38,090 nucleotides of DNA from IMG/VR virus record IMGVR_UViG_3300035180_001763, positions 1 to 38,090 of that record. One strand, written 5' to 3'. The position numbers and the translations under genes are program-made. The notes below the pieces were generated by a model that saw only the letters and a list, made by a program, of their open reading frames with translations, was not told the DNA's origin and made no database searches. This document shows, in pieces, positions 26,945 through 35,661 of this stretch; position 1 is the first letter of the stretch, and each line of letters opens with the position of its first letter. Source of the stretch: a virus.

Positions 26945-28510
26945 TTAAAAATTGCCTTCATCAGTTTTATAAAAAGCTGCATAACGTGGGTCTTTTTTCT
27001 CTTTCTCTATTTGTTCACCCATAGCTTTTATATCTTCGTCAGATAATTTCAAAATATTTTTGAATGTAAATTCTACTGGGAATACTTTTCCTATTAAATC
27101 AGAAACATTATTATACGCTTCGATTTTTTTATTAAACATTTCACTTTCTAGATTTTGAATAAATGTATTTTCTTTACTAAAATATAAAGTAAAACTATCA
27201 TAAATTTCATTCCACTCTTGGTTAGTAACTTTACCTTGAGACAATAAATGTCTATACATAAGCTCTTCAAATAAAGATAAAAATTTACGTCTTAGTCTTT
27301 GTGTATATGCAAAGAATTTAACTTCATCTCTTTGAACGCTAGTAGAGCTAAAATCAAATTCAGCTGAATTTCCTTCTATTTCATTGTTAATTCGAGACAT
27401 AGGAATTTTTAACGCTGTGTATAATTTTTTCTTAAAATACATTACATCACCCAATTCACCAAGGTTTCCAGTCTCATCCAATGTTTCTACGGTCGTGCCC
27501 CTTCCTCCAGATCTATTAGGGAACCAATAATCTTCAACCAATGTAGTTACATGATTTTGGTTACTAATTGTACCTTTTTCAATATCATAAAACTTTTTAT
27601 ACTTGAAGTTTTGTTTTATTTTCTCTAACGCTTGTTCTGCACGTTGAGGATTTAAATCACCTACGTCTACATTAAAAACTCGTCTTGAAATTGAACGGCT
27701 GAATCTCATAGGAATAAGCATGTCTTCTACAGTTTTAAGTTGATTTGCTGGTTTTATTGCTGTATATAACTCACTCAAAATCAACTTTTCAGATCCCATA
27801 CGGTTTTTCTTAAAGCTAGGTTCTATGTAAATCCCACTATCTATTTTAAATACTTCATCTATTTTAAATCTTATTTTAGACTTTGATTGAGAAACAAATC
27901 CAGTGAATTGATCTGTTTCTTCTATCATATAAAGCCATTCATTATTTGCTTTGTCGAAATATAAATCTAAAGGAGACAAAATATTTAATTTTACTATTCC
28001 TTTAGATAAATCCGAATTATCATAGATTGTTTGAATATTTAATTGTCCATCTATAAACCATTGAGATATTAAATTATAAGCATTAGAATCGAAACGTAAC
28101 AATCTGGACATTTCTTCAAATGCATCAGTAATCATTTTTTTAGTACCTTCTGTCATTTTAGCGTCAGAAAAATTAATTTTAACTAATGATTCATTTCCTG
28201 TAGTAAATACAATTTCATTCATTATTTCAGAAACAGCTGCGGAAACGTCTGGATGTGTAACAATATCTCTAAACGTTTCAATATATCTGCGTTGTTCTGC
28301 CAAAGCAGACATCATTAAATCTTGATTAGATCTATCATAATTTTTATCATCTCCATCAAAAAATCCTATAGTTGGAGATATTTCGGCTGTAAAATTTTTG
28401 CTAAATGTTTGTGATATTACTAATGGGTCCGTATCATAATCAGTTAAACTCTTTTGATCTTCAGGTTTAGGTATAAAGGTTTTCTTCAACGATTCGTAGA
28501 GAGTTCCCAT
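26945..28510 (-). CDS. 20: Portal protein, T4 gp20-like
   Basis: 521 aa, close to T4 gp20 (524 aa). Characteristic blocks: HPDVSAAVSEIMNEIV near residue 87, WFIDGQLNIQTIYDN near 157-170, MLIPMRFSRSISRRVFNVDVGDL near 270-292, and EDYWFPNRSGGRGTTVETL near 338-357. The portal is the dodecameric ring through which DNA is packaged and where the neck attaches. It starts MGTLYESLKKTFIPKPED. It is transcribed away from the terminase gene, with overlapping late promoters between them. Confidence 0.94.
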   Translation of the reverse strand: MGTLYESLKKTFIPKPEDQKSLTDYDTDPLVISQTFSKNFTAEISPTIGFFDGDDKNYDRSNQDLMMSALAEQRRYIETFRDIVTHPDVSAAVSEIMNEIVFTTGNESLVKINFSDAKMTEGTKKMITDAFEEMSRLLRFDSNAYNLISQWFIDGQLNIQTIYDNSDLSKGIVKLNILSPLDLYFDKANNEWLYMIEETDQFTGFVSQSKSKIRFKIDEVFKIDSGIYIEPSFKKNRMGSEKLILSELYTAIKPANQLKTVEDMLIPMRFSRSISRRVFNVDVGDLNPQRAEQALEKIKQNFKYKKFYDIEKGTISNQNHVTTLVEDYWFPNRSGGRGTTVETLDETGNLGELGDVMYFKKKLYTALKIPMSRINNEIEGNSAEFDFSSTSVQRDEVKFFAYTQRLRRKFLSLFEELMYRHLLSQGKVTNQEWNEIYDSFTLYFSKENTFIQNLESEMFNKKIEAYNNVSDLIGKVFPVEFTFKNILKLSDEDIKAMGEQIEKEKKDPRYAAFYKTDEGNF

Positions 28511-28514
28511 CTTT

Positions 28515-28554
28515 TATCCTTTTTATAAATATAATGTTTCATTTATTTATAAAG
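28515..28554. promoter_or_regulatory. Palindromic pair of late promoters between gp20 and gp17
   Basis: TATAAATA occurs on both strands (plus 28524-28531, minus 28551-28544), each the complement of the other within a near-perfect inverted repeat that also includes the AAGG ribosome sites of both genes. The predicted start points nearly coincide near 28537. Any longer transcript from either side would fold and hide the ribosome site. Confidence 0.75.
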
Positions 28555-28561
28555 GAGTTTT

Positions 28562-30271
28562 ATGAGATTAAAAGACATTGATAAACTGATAACATCATTA
28601 GAATTACCCAAAGATCATGAAGGTTATTATTTAGATGCTTTTGGAAATAGAATTTCATTTAATGGCGTTAGAACATTAAAACCATCATTTACACAATTAC
28701 AATTAACTCAGCCGCATATTGAAGAAATAATAAAATGTGCTAATAGTTATCAATATTTTAGAGCTAACTATTGTATAATTTTAACTAAAAAAGGTTATGA
28801 TAGACCAGAGCCACGTGAATATCAAAGAAGATTAGAAGTCGATTTGTTAAATTCAAAGCGTAATATAGTCTTGTTTGGTAGACAATCTGGGAAAACAGTT
28901 ACTATTGCCACTTACCTTCTATGGAAAGCGTTATTTTCAAAAGATATGACTATAGGAATAGCTGCAAACAAACAAGGTATGGCTGTAGAAGTTTTGGATA
29001 AAATAAAAAATATTTTTATCAATTTACCTATTTGGCTTATGGCTGGAGTAACAACATGGAATAAGAAAACTATTGAATTTGAAAATGGCGTAAGGATTTT
29101 AACCAGTGCGACAAATGGGGATTCATTTCGTGGTTTCTCATTAGGAATGTTATACATAGATGAAACAGCGTTTATTAGACCGACCATATGGAAAGAATTT
29201 GAAGACTCCGTATTCCCTACTGTAGAGGCTATTGAAAACTCACAGATAATCATTTCTAGTACACCTAAAGGTATGAACCACTTCTATGACTTAGTTCAAG
29301 GAAGCCGATTAAATGTTAATGGATATACATTAACAGAAATGGAATGGAATGAAGTACCTGGTAGAGACGAAACGTGGCGTAAAAATATTATAGCAGATAA
29401 AGGACTAACATTTTTTGAGCAAAATTATGGTTGTAAATTTAGTGGATCTGCGGATACATTAGTTTCTCATCAATGTCTTCAAAGAATAATTTCAACACCA
29501 GTTCTATATAAAAACAATAATGTCGATGAGTTAAGAGTTTATAAAGAGCCCGAACCTTCTCACAAATACATATGTTCTGTGGATAGTGCTAAAGATGGTA
29601 TAGACAAAATAGCAATTCAAATGATAGACGTAACTAAATTTCCATTTGTGCAAGTAGCAGCGGCTAATTTAGATATAAGTTATTTAAAGCTCGCTGGCCC
29701 ATTAACTGAGCTATGTAGAGAATATAATAATGCCTTTTTAGTTGTAGAAAATAATGAAGGTGCCGGACAATCATTAGTAGACACAGTCACAGAAACTTAT
29801 GATTATGACAACGTTTATAAAGACAAACCTGGTAAAGATGGAAAAGCTAAAAGATATTATGGATTCAGAACTTCAGGAAAGTCCAGAAAAGTAATATTAA
29901 GTATGTTAAAAACGTTTCTTGAAAATGATAGGTTGGTTTTAAATGATAAAGAAACTATAGAAGAACTTTTCCATTTTCTAAAAATAAATGGAAAATATCA
30001 AGCCGATGATGGATATCATGATGATTTAATAATGGCATTAGCAATTTCATTTGCTCCTATTATGGATATTAAAAATATGGATGACCAAAAGAAATTCATT
30101 GATAATATGTTTTCTGATTCAGAAGAAGATGAGGAAGATGCTACATTTGAAGAAATGTTTGCATTTGGTTCTTTTGATGATATTGATGATTCAGTCTACA
30201 AAAATGAATTTGAAGACTGGAATTCATATAGAGAAAATAATGATTCATATACAGATAGTAATTTTGATTAA
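28562..30271 (+). CDS. 17: Terminase large subunit, T4 gp17-like
   Basis: 569 aa. The ATPase domain has Walker A GRQSGKT (106-112), Walker B LGMLYIDE (194-201, with E201 the likely catalytic acid) and coupling motif SSTPKG (232-237). The C-terminal RNase H-like nuclease has D341 (CSVDSAKDG), E396 (VVENNEGAGQ) and D487/D488 (YHDDLIMAL). It pumps DNA into the prohead through gp20 and cuts the concatemer. Similar in size to T4 gp17 (610 aa). The acidic tail (about 515-569) is extended. Ribosome site AAAGGAG. Unlike in T4, it is in opposite orientation to gp20, and gp16, 18 and 19 are not adjacent. Confidence 0.95.
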   Translation: MRLKDIDKLITSLELPKDHEGYYLDAFGNRISFNGVRTLKPSFTQLQLTQPHIEEIIKCANSYQYFRANYCIILTKKGYDRPEPREYQRRLEVDLLNSKRNIVLFGRQSGKTVTIATYLLWKALFSKDMTIGIAANKQGMAVEVLDKIKNIFINLPIWLMAGVTTWNKKTIEFENGVRILTSATNGDSFRGFSLGMLYIDETAFIRPTIWKEFEDSVFPTVEAIENSQIIISSTPKGMNHFYDLVQGSRLNVNGYTLTEMEWNEVPGRDETWRKNIIADKGLTFFEQNYGCKFSGSADTLVSHQCLQRIISTPVLYKNNNVDELRVYKEPEPSHKYICSVDSAKDGIDKIAIQMIDVTKFPFVQVAAANLDISYLKLAGPLTELCREYNNAFLVVENNEGAGQSLVDTVTETYDYDNVYKDKPGKDGKAKRYYGFRTSGKSRKVILSMLKTFLENDRLVLNDKETIEELFHFLKINGKYQADDGYHDDLIMALAISFAPIMDIKNMDDQKKFIDNMFSDSEEDEEDATFEEMFAFGSFDDIDDSVYKNEFEDWNSYRENNDSYTDSNFD

Positions 30272-30293
30272 GATAATATTAAGGAATGTATTC

Positions 30294-30383
30294 GGTTATA
30301 ATTTTTATCCGATGCATTTTTATCATTAATGTAATAATCGCTCTAACTAGATTAAAAGAATATAAAGGGAAGTTGAACCCTTT
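30294..30383. terminator. Terminator region between converging transcripts
   Basis: Two hairpins: TCGG..CCGA near 30293-30313 and AAAGGG/CCCTTT (30364-30369 / 30378-30383). They separate the gp17 transcript from the leftward fibre operon. Confidence 0.55.
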
Positions 30384-30396
30384 CTAACTTATTATA

Positions 30397-31038
30397 TTAA
30401 TTCACCGTAATATATTTAACTAACCAAATAGAATCTTCACTGGCCAATGTAGCTTTTAATTTGAAAGTCTGTTCAGAACCTTTATTGTTCTTAATAGTGA
30501 AGCTTCCTCTCTCAGATAAATTTATTTTTAATTTAACTTTTCCGTTTATCTCTGCATTTTCTGGAGTTTTATCTTGCATTTTTATATAAATGTTTTCATA
30601 ATGTTTTATACTATCAATAGGGTCGTCTATAAAGTAGTTAAATTTATAAACAGTTTCCCCTTCATTTAAACTCCATTTAGAAGTTAGTTCATTGAAAAAA
30701 CAATTAGAACCAGATATATCTATTCTAACCAAACCTAAAACTTTTTTATCAAAATCATAAACTGGAAAACTATCTAAAAAATCATCTATACACATAACAG
30801 CTAGTCTGTAAGTGTCATAATCTACTTTTCCCAAATGAACTGCTACCATATTCGGAACATTAATATCTTCTAATGCATAATCTGAATAATGATACCCTTT
30901 AACTATATTAGATTTAGCATCAATCAATAAAGTCAAGAATTTTTCAGTATCGTATTTAGAGAAAACCTCCATTTTGTTTTTATCAAATATTTTTTGATAT
31001 GCATTTCTTTCTTCTTGGGTTAAATAATGTTTAATCAT
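30397..31038 (-). CDS. Hypothetical protein downstream of the U32-like gene (213 aa)
   Basis: Not recognised. It starts MIKHYLTQEERNAYQKIFDK, has a mixed alpha/beta middle (MVAVHLGKVDYDTYRLAVMCIDDFLDSF in parts) and a beta-rich C-terminal half resembling an Ig-like or jelly-roll module (GKVKLKINLSERGSFTIKNN). It overlaps the end of the U32-like gene by eight bases, so the two are translationally coupled and probably work together. No catalytic motif is seen. It is the last gene of the late operon from 35571. Confidence 0.75.
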   Translation of the reverse strand: MIKHYLTQEERNAYQKIFDKNKMEVFSKYDTEKFLTLLIDAKSNIVKGYHYSDYALEDINVPNMVAVHLGKVDYDTYRLAVMCIDDFLDSFPVYDFDKKVLGLVRIDISGSNCFFNELTSKWSLNEGETVYKFNYFIDDPIDSIKHYENIYIKMQDKTPENAEINGKVKLKINLSERGSFTIKNNKGSEQTFKLKATLASEDSIWLVKYITVN

Positions 31039-32008
31039 TTTTCAAAACTTCCTTAGCTATAGTTTTATATATTATATCACAATAATTACATTCATGACAT
31101 TTATTTTTACAATTTCTTGTTTTCTCATAGAAATTATGGTCATTTAAATGATGAGTGAATATTCTTTTGTAAATTCCGTTTGGGTTAGTATCTACTAAAT
31201 TAAAAATACTTATATTTAAGTTATCAAAAAAGTAAGCTTTTATTCTATCAAAAACTTCATTTAATGGTTTTCCTCTACAAGCTATTTTAAAATAATCTAC
31301 TCCCATATCTTTATATTTATTTAAAGTACCTGGAATTACAAATGGTGATTTTAATGTTATAGATGGATTAAGATCAAAATCCCCTCCACATGACAATCTG
31401 GAAATTTTGTTTACAACAGAATTAAGATTATTTGAAATGCTTTCATCACATGCTGATTTATAAGGACAATTTGGAATACAACCTTCATTTAACAAAATAG
31501 TAGTTTTAATGTTATTAAGTTTACAATAATCAATTATTTTTAATAATTCATCTTCATTTCTATTTAAAGATCTATCTAACATAATAGAATTTATATTGAA
31601 AAATGTATGATATGTAATGACATCTTCTAAGGTTTTTAATTTATTATTAACAGAATTTTTTATTTCAATATTTTCTGATAATCCTCGATTTTTTAACTCT
31701 TTCAATAAAATGGTGTTATTAATTGTTAAAATATCTATAGGTAACATTCCGATAATATTTATCAAAGCATCTACATTTTCGTCCAAATAAATTTGCTGAT
31801 TGTATGTGTAACCATTCATTACTAAATGTAACTTCACATTATTGAACTTAATTTTTATCAATTCATTAAGCATTTCTTGAGAGAATTCCTGAATTCTAGC
31901 AGAATTAGTTAAATGATGATTTATTGAGAAATAAACATCATTGACTAAATCATAACCTATTATATCAAAAATTTCTGAAATTCCTGATGTATATCCAACA
32001 CTGAACAT
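31031..32008 (-). CDS. U32 peptidase-like Fe-S protein
   Basis: 325 aa. LLNEGCIPNCPYKSAC (172-187) and SPFVIPGTLNKYKDMGVDY followed by FKIACRGKP (221-248) match the signature blocks of the U32 family (N-E-x-C-x(2)-N-C and the P-x-D-L-x-Y-x(3)-G-I-x(2)-F-K-I-x-G-R type). Cys at 177, 181, 187, 207 and 244, plus a C-terminal cluster C300-C304-C307-C310, could hold Fe-S clusters. Characterised U32 relatives hydroxylate tRNA (TrhP), rRNA (RlhA) or ubiquinone precursors (UbiU/V) rather than act as proteases. The usual Gly-Arg is Cys-Arg here. Its place in a fibre operon is unexpected. Start: MFSVGYTSGI after a TAAAGGAAAA site. Confidence 0.75.
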   Translation of the reverse strand: MFSVGYTSGISEIFDIIGYDLVNDVYFSINHHLTNSARIQEFSQEMLNELIKIKFNNVKLHLVMNGYTYNQQIYLDENVDALINIIGMLPIDILTINNTILLKELKNRGLSENIEIKNSVNNKLKTLEDVITYHTFFNINSIMLDRSLNRNEDELLKIIDYCKLNNIKTTILLNEGCIPNCPYKSACDESISNNLNSVVNKISRLSCGGDFDLNPSITLKSPFVIPGTLNKYKDMGVDYFKIACRGKPLNEVFDRIKAYFFDNLNISIFNLVDTNPNGIYKRIFTHHLNDHNFYEKTRNCKNKCHECNYCDIIYKTIAKEVLKND

Positions 32009-32017
32009 TATTTTCCT

Positions 32018-32476
32018 TTATGGGTGTCTTGCAGTAACTGCAATTGTATAAGATAATGAGGCTTGTCTTGCTCTATAACCTGTAGCGGCTGTAGCTGTTA
32101 TTGTAACGATTCCAGTAGATCCGAAAACCTGTGAAGAAAACGATGGATTTCCAACTACAGTATTTGAATATCCTTGAGTAGCTTCGGTTGATCCAGTAGA
32201 AGTGACTATCATTGAGTAAACCCAATCAGGACCGCTTGTACCAGTGATTGCAGCCAAATTGTGTGAATAAGTTCCGGGGGTTAATTGACCTACCGATGAG
32301 ACAGTTCCGTATTTTACGTCGGCTGCTCTAGCTGCCCTCGATGCCTCTTGGGCTGCCTGAGCAGCCGCAGCATTTGCTCCGTTTATCATAGAAACTAGCT
32401 GATTATAATGGTCAGTAGTTAAATATCCAGATAGATCTGGCTGCTCTACCCTTTCTAATTTAGCTTTTGTTGGCAT
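32018..32476 (-). CDS. Small virion/fibre-associated protein (152 aa)
   Basis: An N-terminal Ala-rich helix (GANAAAAQAAQEASRAARAA, residues 33-52) precedes a Ser/Thr/Gly-rich beta domain (GQLTPGTYSHNLAAITGTSG in parts; ends AVTARHP). Such Ala-coiled-coil plus beta-sandwich layouts are common in phage fibre tips and decoration proteins. It lies between the collar-domain fibre gene and the U32-like gene in the late operon. Ribosome site AAGGAGAA. The specific role is unknown. Confidence 0.75.
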   Translation of the reverse strand: MPTKAKLERVEQPDLSGYLTTDHYNQLVSMINGANAAAAQAAQEASRAARAADVKYGTVSSVGQLTPGTYSHNLAAITGTSGPDWVYSMIVTSTGSTEATQGYSNTVVGNPSFSSQVFGSTGIVTITATAATGYRARQASLSYTIAVTARHP

Positions 32477-32485
32477 ATTTTCTCC

Positions 32486-34114
32486 TTAAGATTTAGATCT
32501 CATAATATATGAAAGAACATAATATGGTGGCATTATATTGATTGGTTGTCCTGCACCTGTTGTATTTACAACAGTCTTATTTCCAGAAACTCCAGGAGTA
32601 ACCGGTTTGAGTGTCAATTCATCATATCCATCAGGTGCATTATGCGCGCTAGGTCCTTCTTGCCCCATTAACAATTCATGATTATGGGGAGGTAAATTGT
32701 CTACAGAAATGTTTTTATTTACACTTCCACCGGCTTGCCCAAAAACAAAATTATCAGCACCTATGAATCCTTCACCTAAAATAAATCTACCTCTAAGGTC
32801 CGGTGTTTGATTAGAGCCATCACAAAGATACCAATATGGAGCCAAGTTAGCTAACTCTATAGCTGTACCTGAAAAAGATATAATACCACCGGGAGGAACT
32901 AAGAAATTATTAACTTCAGCTATTTTATTATCGGTGTAAGTATTAGATTTTGTTTGGGTTGAATCTACATATTGTTTATTAGTTAAATCTGAATCTGTTG
33001 TTGGTAATACTGAACATTTCAAAATACCCGACATTTCATCGCCAGTTTGTTTAACATAAATTGGATCTAAAATTGCAGTTAATGCACCCTCTTCTAAAAA
33101 CAAAATAGTTATTCGCTCACCTATGAAACGATTAGTTGTCCAAATAATAACGCTTCCGCTTAATGTATAATCCACACCTTCATACATCAAAACAGATCCA
33201 GAATAAATCATAACTTTTCCAGATTCCATAGTCACACCAACTGATGTACTAGCTTCTTGTCCTGCCACTATAACTTTATCAATTTTTTTAATAATATTAT
33301 TGCTTCCATTTGCTATAACATTTTGAAGCTCTGTATCTACATATCCTTTAGTTGCAGCGTGTGTAGCTAAAACTGGAGTAGATACATTAAATACTTTAGA
33401 ACTGTTTCCATTTATAGCTGCATAATTTAACAATTTATTATCAAAATCTTTTCCTAAATCATCTACATATGATTTAGGAGTAGCATGTGTGCTTGCTGTT
33501 GGAACCGCAACATTAAAATTTATAAGATTGCTTCCATTTACAGCAGCTCTTGTATCCAGTTGAACCAAAGCCCACTGTCGAGTTACTGCAGATAATGCAT
33601 TATCACTGTCTTTAACTAAAAATAACTCTTGTGGATTTCCATTTATATTTGCTTTTAATCTATCTAAACCATTTATAGCAGCAAAAACATTTGCAGGTCT
33701 TTCAGTATAAAGGATTTGATTTTGTAATTGCTTTAAAGTCCAAATAGTATCATCTTCTGTTTGTGGATCTTTATCTTGTATGATATATCTATTATATGCT
33801 ATTTGGTCTGCATCAATATCAATGGGCACAATTTCCCATTCTTCTGGATTAAAATCGGGTTGTCTACCTGTGTTATCTTTTACACAAACATAATATATTC
33901 CTGAAAATTGAATTAAATCCCCTAAATAATATTCAGTGGTTTCCGACCACTCAGCTGGACGTTCCCCGAAGATTAAATTCATTCTTCGGTTCATATCAAG
34001 TTGTTCATTTTTCAAAACAAGGATAGATTTGTTTATGTTTTGTTCTGAAGCCCATTCACCATTTTTTGCCAATAGTGATATGAACTCAGCTTCTGTAGTT
34101 AAATATCTAGTCAT
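32486..34114 (-). CDS. Tail fibre protein with Tail Collar domain (gp12-like end)
   Basis: 542 aa. Residues of about 40-80 hold EYYLGDLIQFSGIYYVCVKD, a carbohydrate-binding-like stretch. The middle has repeated structural motifs (NGSNLINFNVAVPTASTHATPKSYVDD, then STPVLATHAATKGYVD in parts) with the A-T-K-x-Y-V-D signature of fibre shafts. The end has the phage Tail Collar domain: PGGIISFSG, WYLCDGSNQTPDLRGRFILG, and NLPPHNHEL. In T4 such a domain lies in the short tail fibre gp12. The last residues YYVLSYIMRSKS match the family. Probably trimeric, host-binding. Confidence 0.88.
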   Translation of the reverse strand: MTRYLTTEAEFISLLAKNGEWASEQNINKSILVLKNEQLDMNRRMNLIFGERPAEWSETTEYYLGDLIQFSGIYYVCVKDNTGRQPDFNPEEWEIVPIDIDADQIAYNRYIIQDKDPQTEDDTIWTLKQLQNQILYTERPANVFAAINGLDRLKANINGNPQELFLVKDSDNALSAVTRQWALVQLDTRAAVNGSNLINFNVAVPTASTHATPKSYVDDLGKDFDNKLLNYAAINGNSSKVFNVSTPVLATHAATKGYVDTELQNVIANGSNNIIKKIDKVIVAGQEASTSVGVTMESGKVMIYSGSVLMYEGVDYTLSGSVIIWTTNRFIGERITILFLEEGALTAILDPIYVKQTGDEMSGILKCSVLPTTDSDLTNKQYVDSTQTKSNTYTDNKIAEVNNFLVPPGGIISFSGTAIELANLAPYWYLCDGSNQTPDLRGRFILGEGFIGADNFVFGQAGGSVNKNISVDNLPPHNHELLMGQEGPSAHNAPDGYDELTLKPVTPGVSGNKTVVNTTGAGQPINIMPPYYVLSYIMRSKS

Positions 34115-34473
34115 TATTTAATCTCCTTACTTGCAGATATTGCATTTCTGGCATCTTGTCTTTTTTGTAACAATGCAATATATTCCGATTCTGTTAAATC
34201 TGGAGTTATTCCCAAATCCAATTGATCTCGATATTTTATTACTTTATAATCTGTAGCATTCAAGAAAATTGTATTTTCATCTAAAGGTTTCAATTCTTCA
34301 TTTACGGTCACTGTTTGCAACTGTATAGATCTTTTTTGTAGTTCATCATTAATTACTATATAATCACGAGGATCTATTTCCTCATCAATTTTTAATTGTT
34401 TTGCTCCGTCAACTACAATTTCAATTTCTGCCATAGAAACTATGTCACCATTTGGTTTATAATAAATGTACAT
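34114..34473 (-). CDS. Putative tail fibre assembly protein (119 aa)
   Basis: Starts MYIYYKPNGDIVSMAEIEIV, with a charged beta-rich N-terminal half and a helical C-terminus (SEYIALLQKRQDARNAISASK). Small proteins placed between fibre genes often fold or attach the fibre. The placement is the main argument; the sequence shows no signature I can name. Its stop overlaps the next gene's start, and it follows the 351-aa fibre gene by nine bases. Confidence 0.7.
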   Translation of the reverse strand: MYIYYKPNGDIVSMAEIEIVVDGAKQLKIDEEIDPRDYIVINDELQKRSIQLQTVTVNEELKPLDENTIFLNATDYKVIKYRDQLDLGITPDLTESEYIALLQKRQDARNAISASKEIK

Positions 34474-34482
34474 ATTTTCTCC

Positions 34483-35538
34483 TTATTTCCAAAACATTAT
34501 TTTTACATAACCTGAACTATAACGATTGTTTGCGTTCGTATAAACTCCACCATCTCCCGTTCTTATCCAGTAATGTATATTATCGTAAGACTCTACCAAT
34601 GTATAACAATTGGCGCCATAACCATTCCAACCGTACCACCAATACCACCAATAATTATTAGCAGTTGTTTGAATATGTGGTATAGTAAACACTTGTTTAG
34701 TATCTGAATTTGAATTATCATGTGAAAAAACTATTTGATAAAAACGAGGTCTAATTCCTAAATTATGTGGTATTGAAAAAGTATTACCACCAGATACATA
34801 TATCCACGGAGATTCATAATCTGCAACTAAATCAATATTAGCCCCTGATATTGTTCCTGAAGAATCAATAACTTTATGCCCCCCTATAGATAATCCAGTA
34901 CTATCCAATTGAGATGTACCTGCAGTAATTATAGGTGCTGAAATGTTTTGAGCTCTAACTTGGTCACCGATATAAACTTTAGGCATACTAGAAAATAAAA
35001 CCATTTCATCTTGAGGTCCTTGACCTTCTTGCCATTTACCGAAACTAAATAAATCAGAGTTGATGTATAAACCTACTCCTTTAGTATTTACGCCATTATA
35101 TGGACGAATTGTAAAATCATTCGTAGGTGAATCTAATTTTATTCCTAATCCAACCACTTTCAAAAACCCATTAGATGTTACTACAGTATCAGCAGATACA
35201 GCTTGAATTTTATTTGTGGTACTCAATGTTAATGTTCCGGTTATTTCAACATCACCAGTTATCTTGCCACCAGTTTTTGCATAATAATCGTGAGGTAATT
35301 GGCTATGATTGAATGCAATCTGACCATAATCTCCTCTAAAAGCAGTAGAGCTAGTATTCCCTAATTTAATGTTTTCAATCCAGGTTTTATTACCATTAAT
35401 ATCTGAAGTTAAAACTAGCCCGGATTTTTCCGGAAAAGGAATTCTATCTTCTTTTCCTTGATTGAGCTGAATAAGAGGAGTGTTGAAATTGTCTGGGCGT
35501 TTATCGCCTTCTTTTAAAAGAGATATGTTAATCGGCAT
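34483..35538 (-). CDS. Tail fibre/baseplate-attached fibre protein (351 aa)
   Basis: The N-terminus NISLLKEGDKRPDNFNTPLI is followed by LVLTSDINGNKTWIENI and GDYGQIAFNHSQLPHDYYAKTGG, then a KITGDVEITGTLTLS shaft-type repeat. All are typical of phage fibre proteins. The C-terminal 100 residues are rich in Tyr, Trp and Asn (NNYWWYWWYGWNGYGANCY), suggesting a sugar-binding tip. First gene of the 35538-30397 late operon. Its ribosome site is in a hairpin with a late promoter. Confidence 0.82.
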   Translation of the reverse strand: MPINISLLKEGDKRPDNFNTPLIQLNQGKEDRIPFPEKSGLVLTSDINGNKTWIENIKLGNTSSTAFRGDYGQIAFNHSQLPHDYYAKTGGKITGDVEITGTLTLSTTNKIQAVSADTVVTSNGFLKVVGLGIKLDSPTNDFTIRPYNGVNTKGVGLYINSDLFSFGKWQEGQGPQDEMVLFSSMPKVYIGDQVRAQNISAPIITAGTSQLDSTGLSIGGHKVIDSSGTISGANIDLVADYESPWIYVSGGNTFSIPHNLGIRPRFYQIVFSHDNSNSDTKQVFTIPHIQTTANNYWWYWWYGWNGYGANCYTLVESYDNIHYWIRTGDGGVYTNANNRYSSGYVKIMFWK

Positions 35539-35546
35539 TATTTTTC

Positions 35547-35574
35547 CTATTATCTAATTAATATATTTATAGGA
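35547..35574 (-). promoter_or_regulatory. Ribosome-site hairpin containing a late promoter
   Basis: TTTCCTAT and ATAGGAAA pair. The proximal arm contains the AGGAA ribosome site of the 35538 gene; the distal arm overlaps TATAAATA (35571-35564). A late start near 35556 would exclude the distal arm. The arm nearer the gene lies a few bases before 35547. Confidence 0.65.
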
Positions 35575-35661
35575 AATATTTTATAGTGCCACAATCCCAA
35601 TATCTATCCATATCCATTATTTAGCATATTTTCATATTCCGTTAACTCAGAATCAAACACT

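Noticed and set aside
28912-29253. Minus-strand 113-codon frame within gp17
   Set aside because: It is antisense to the terminase ATPase domain with no start signal.
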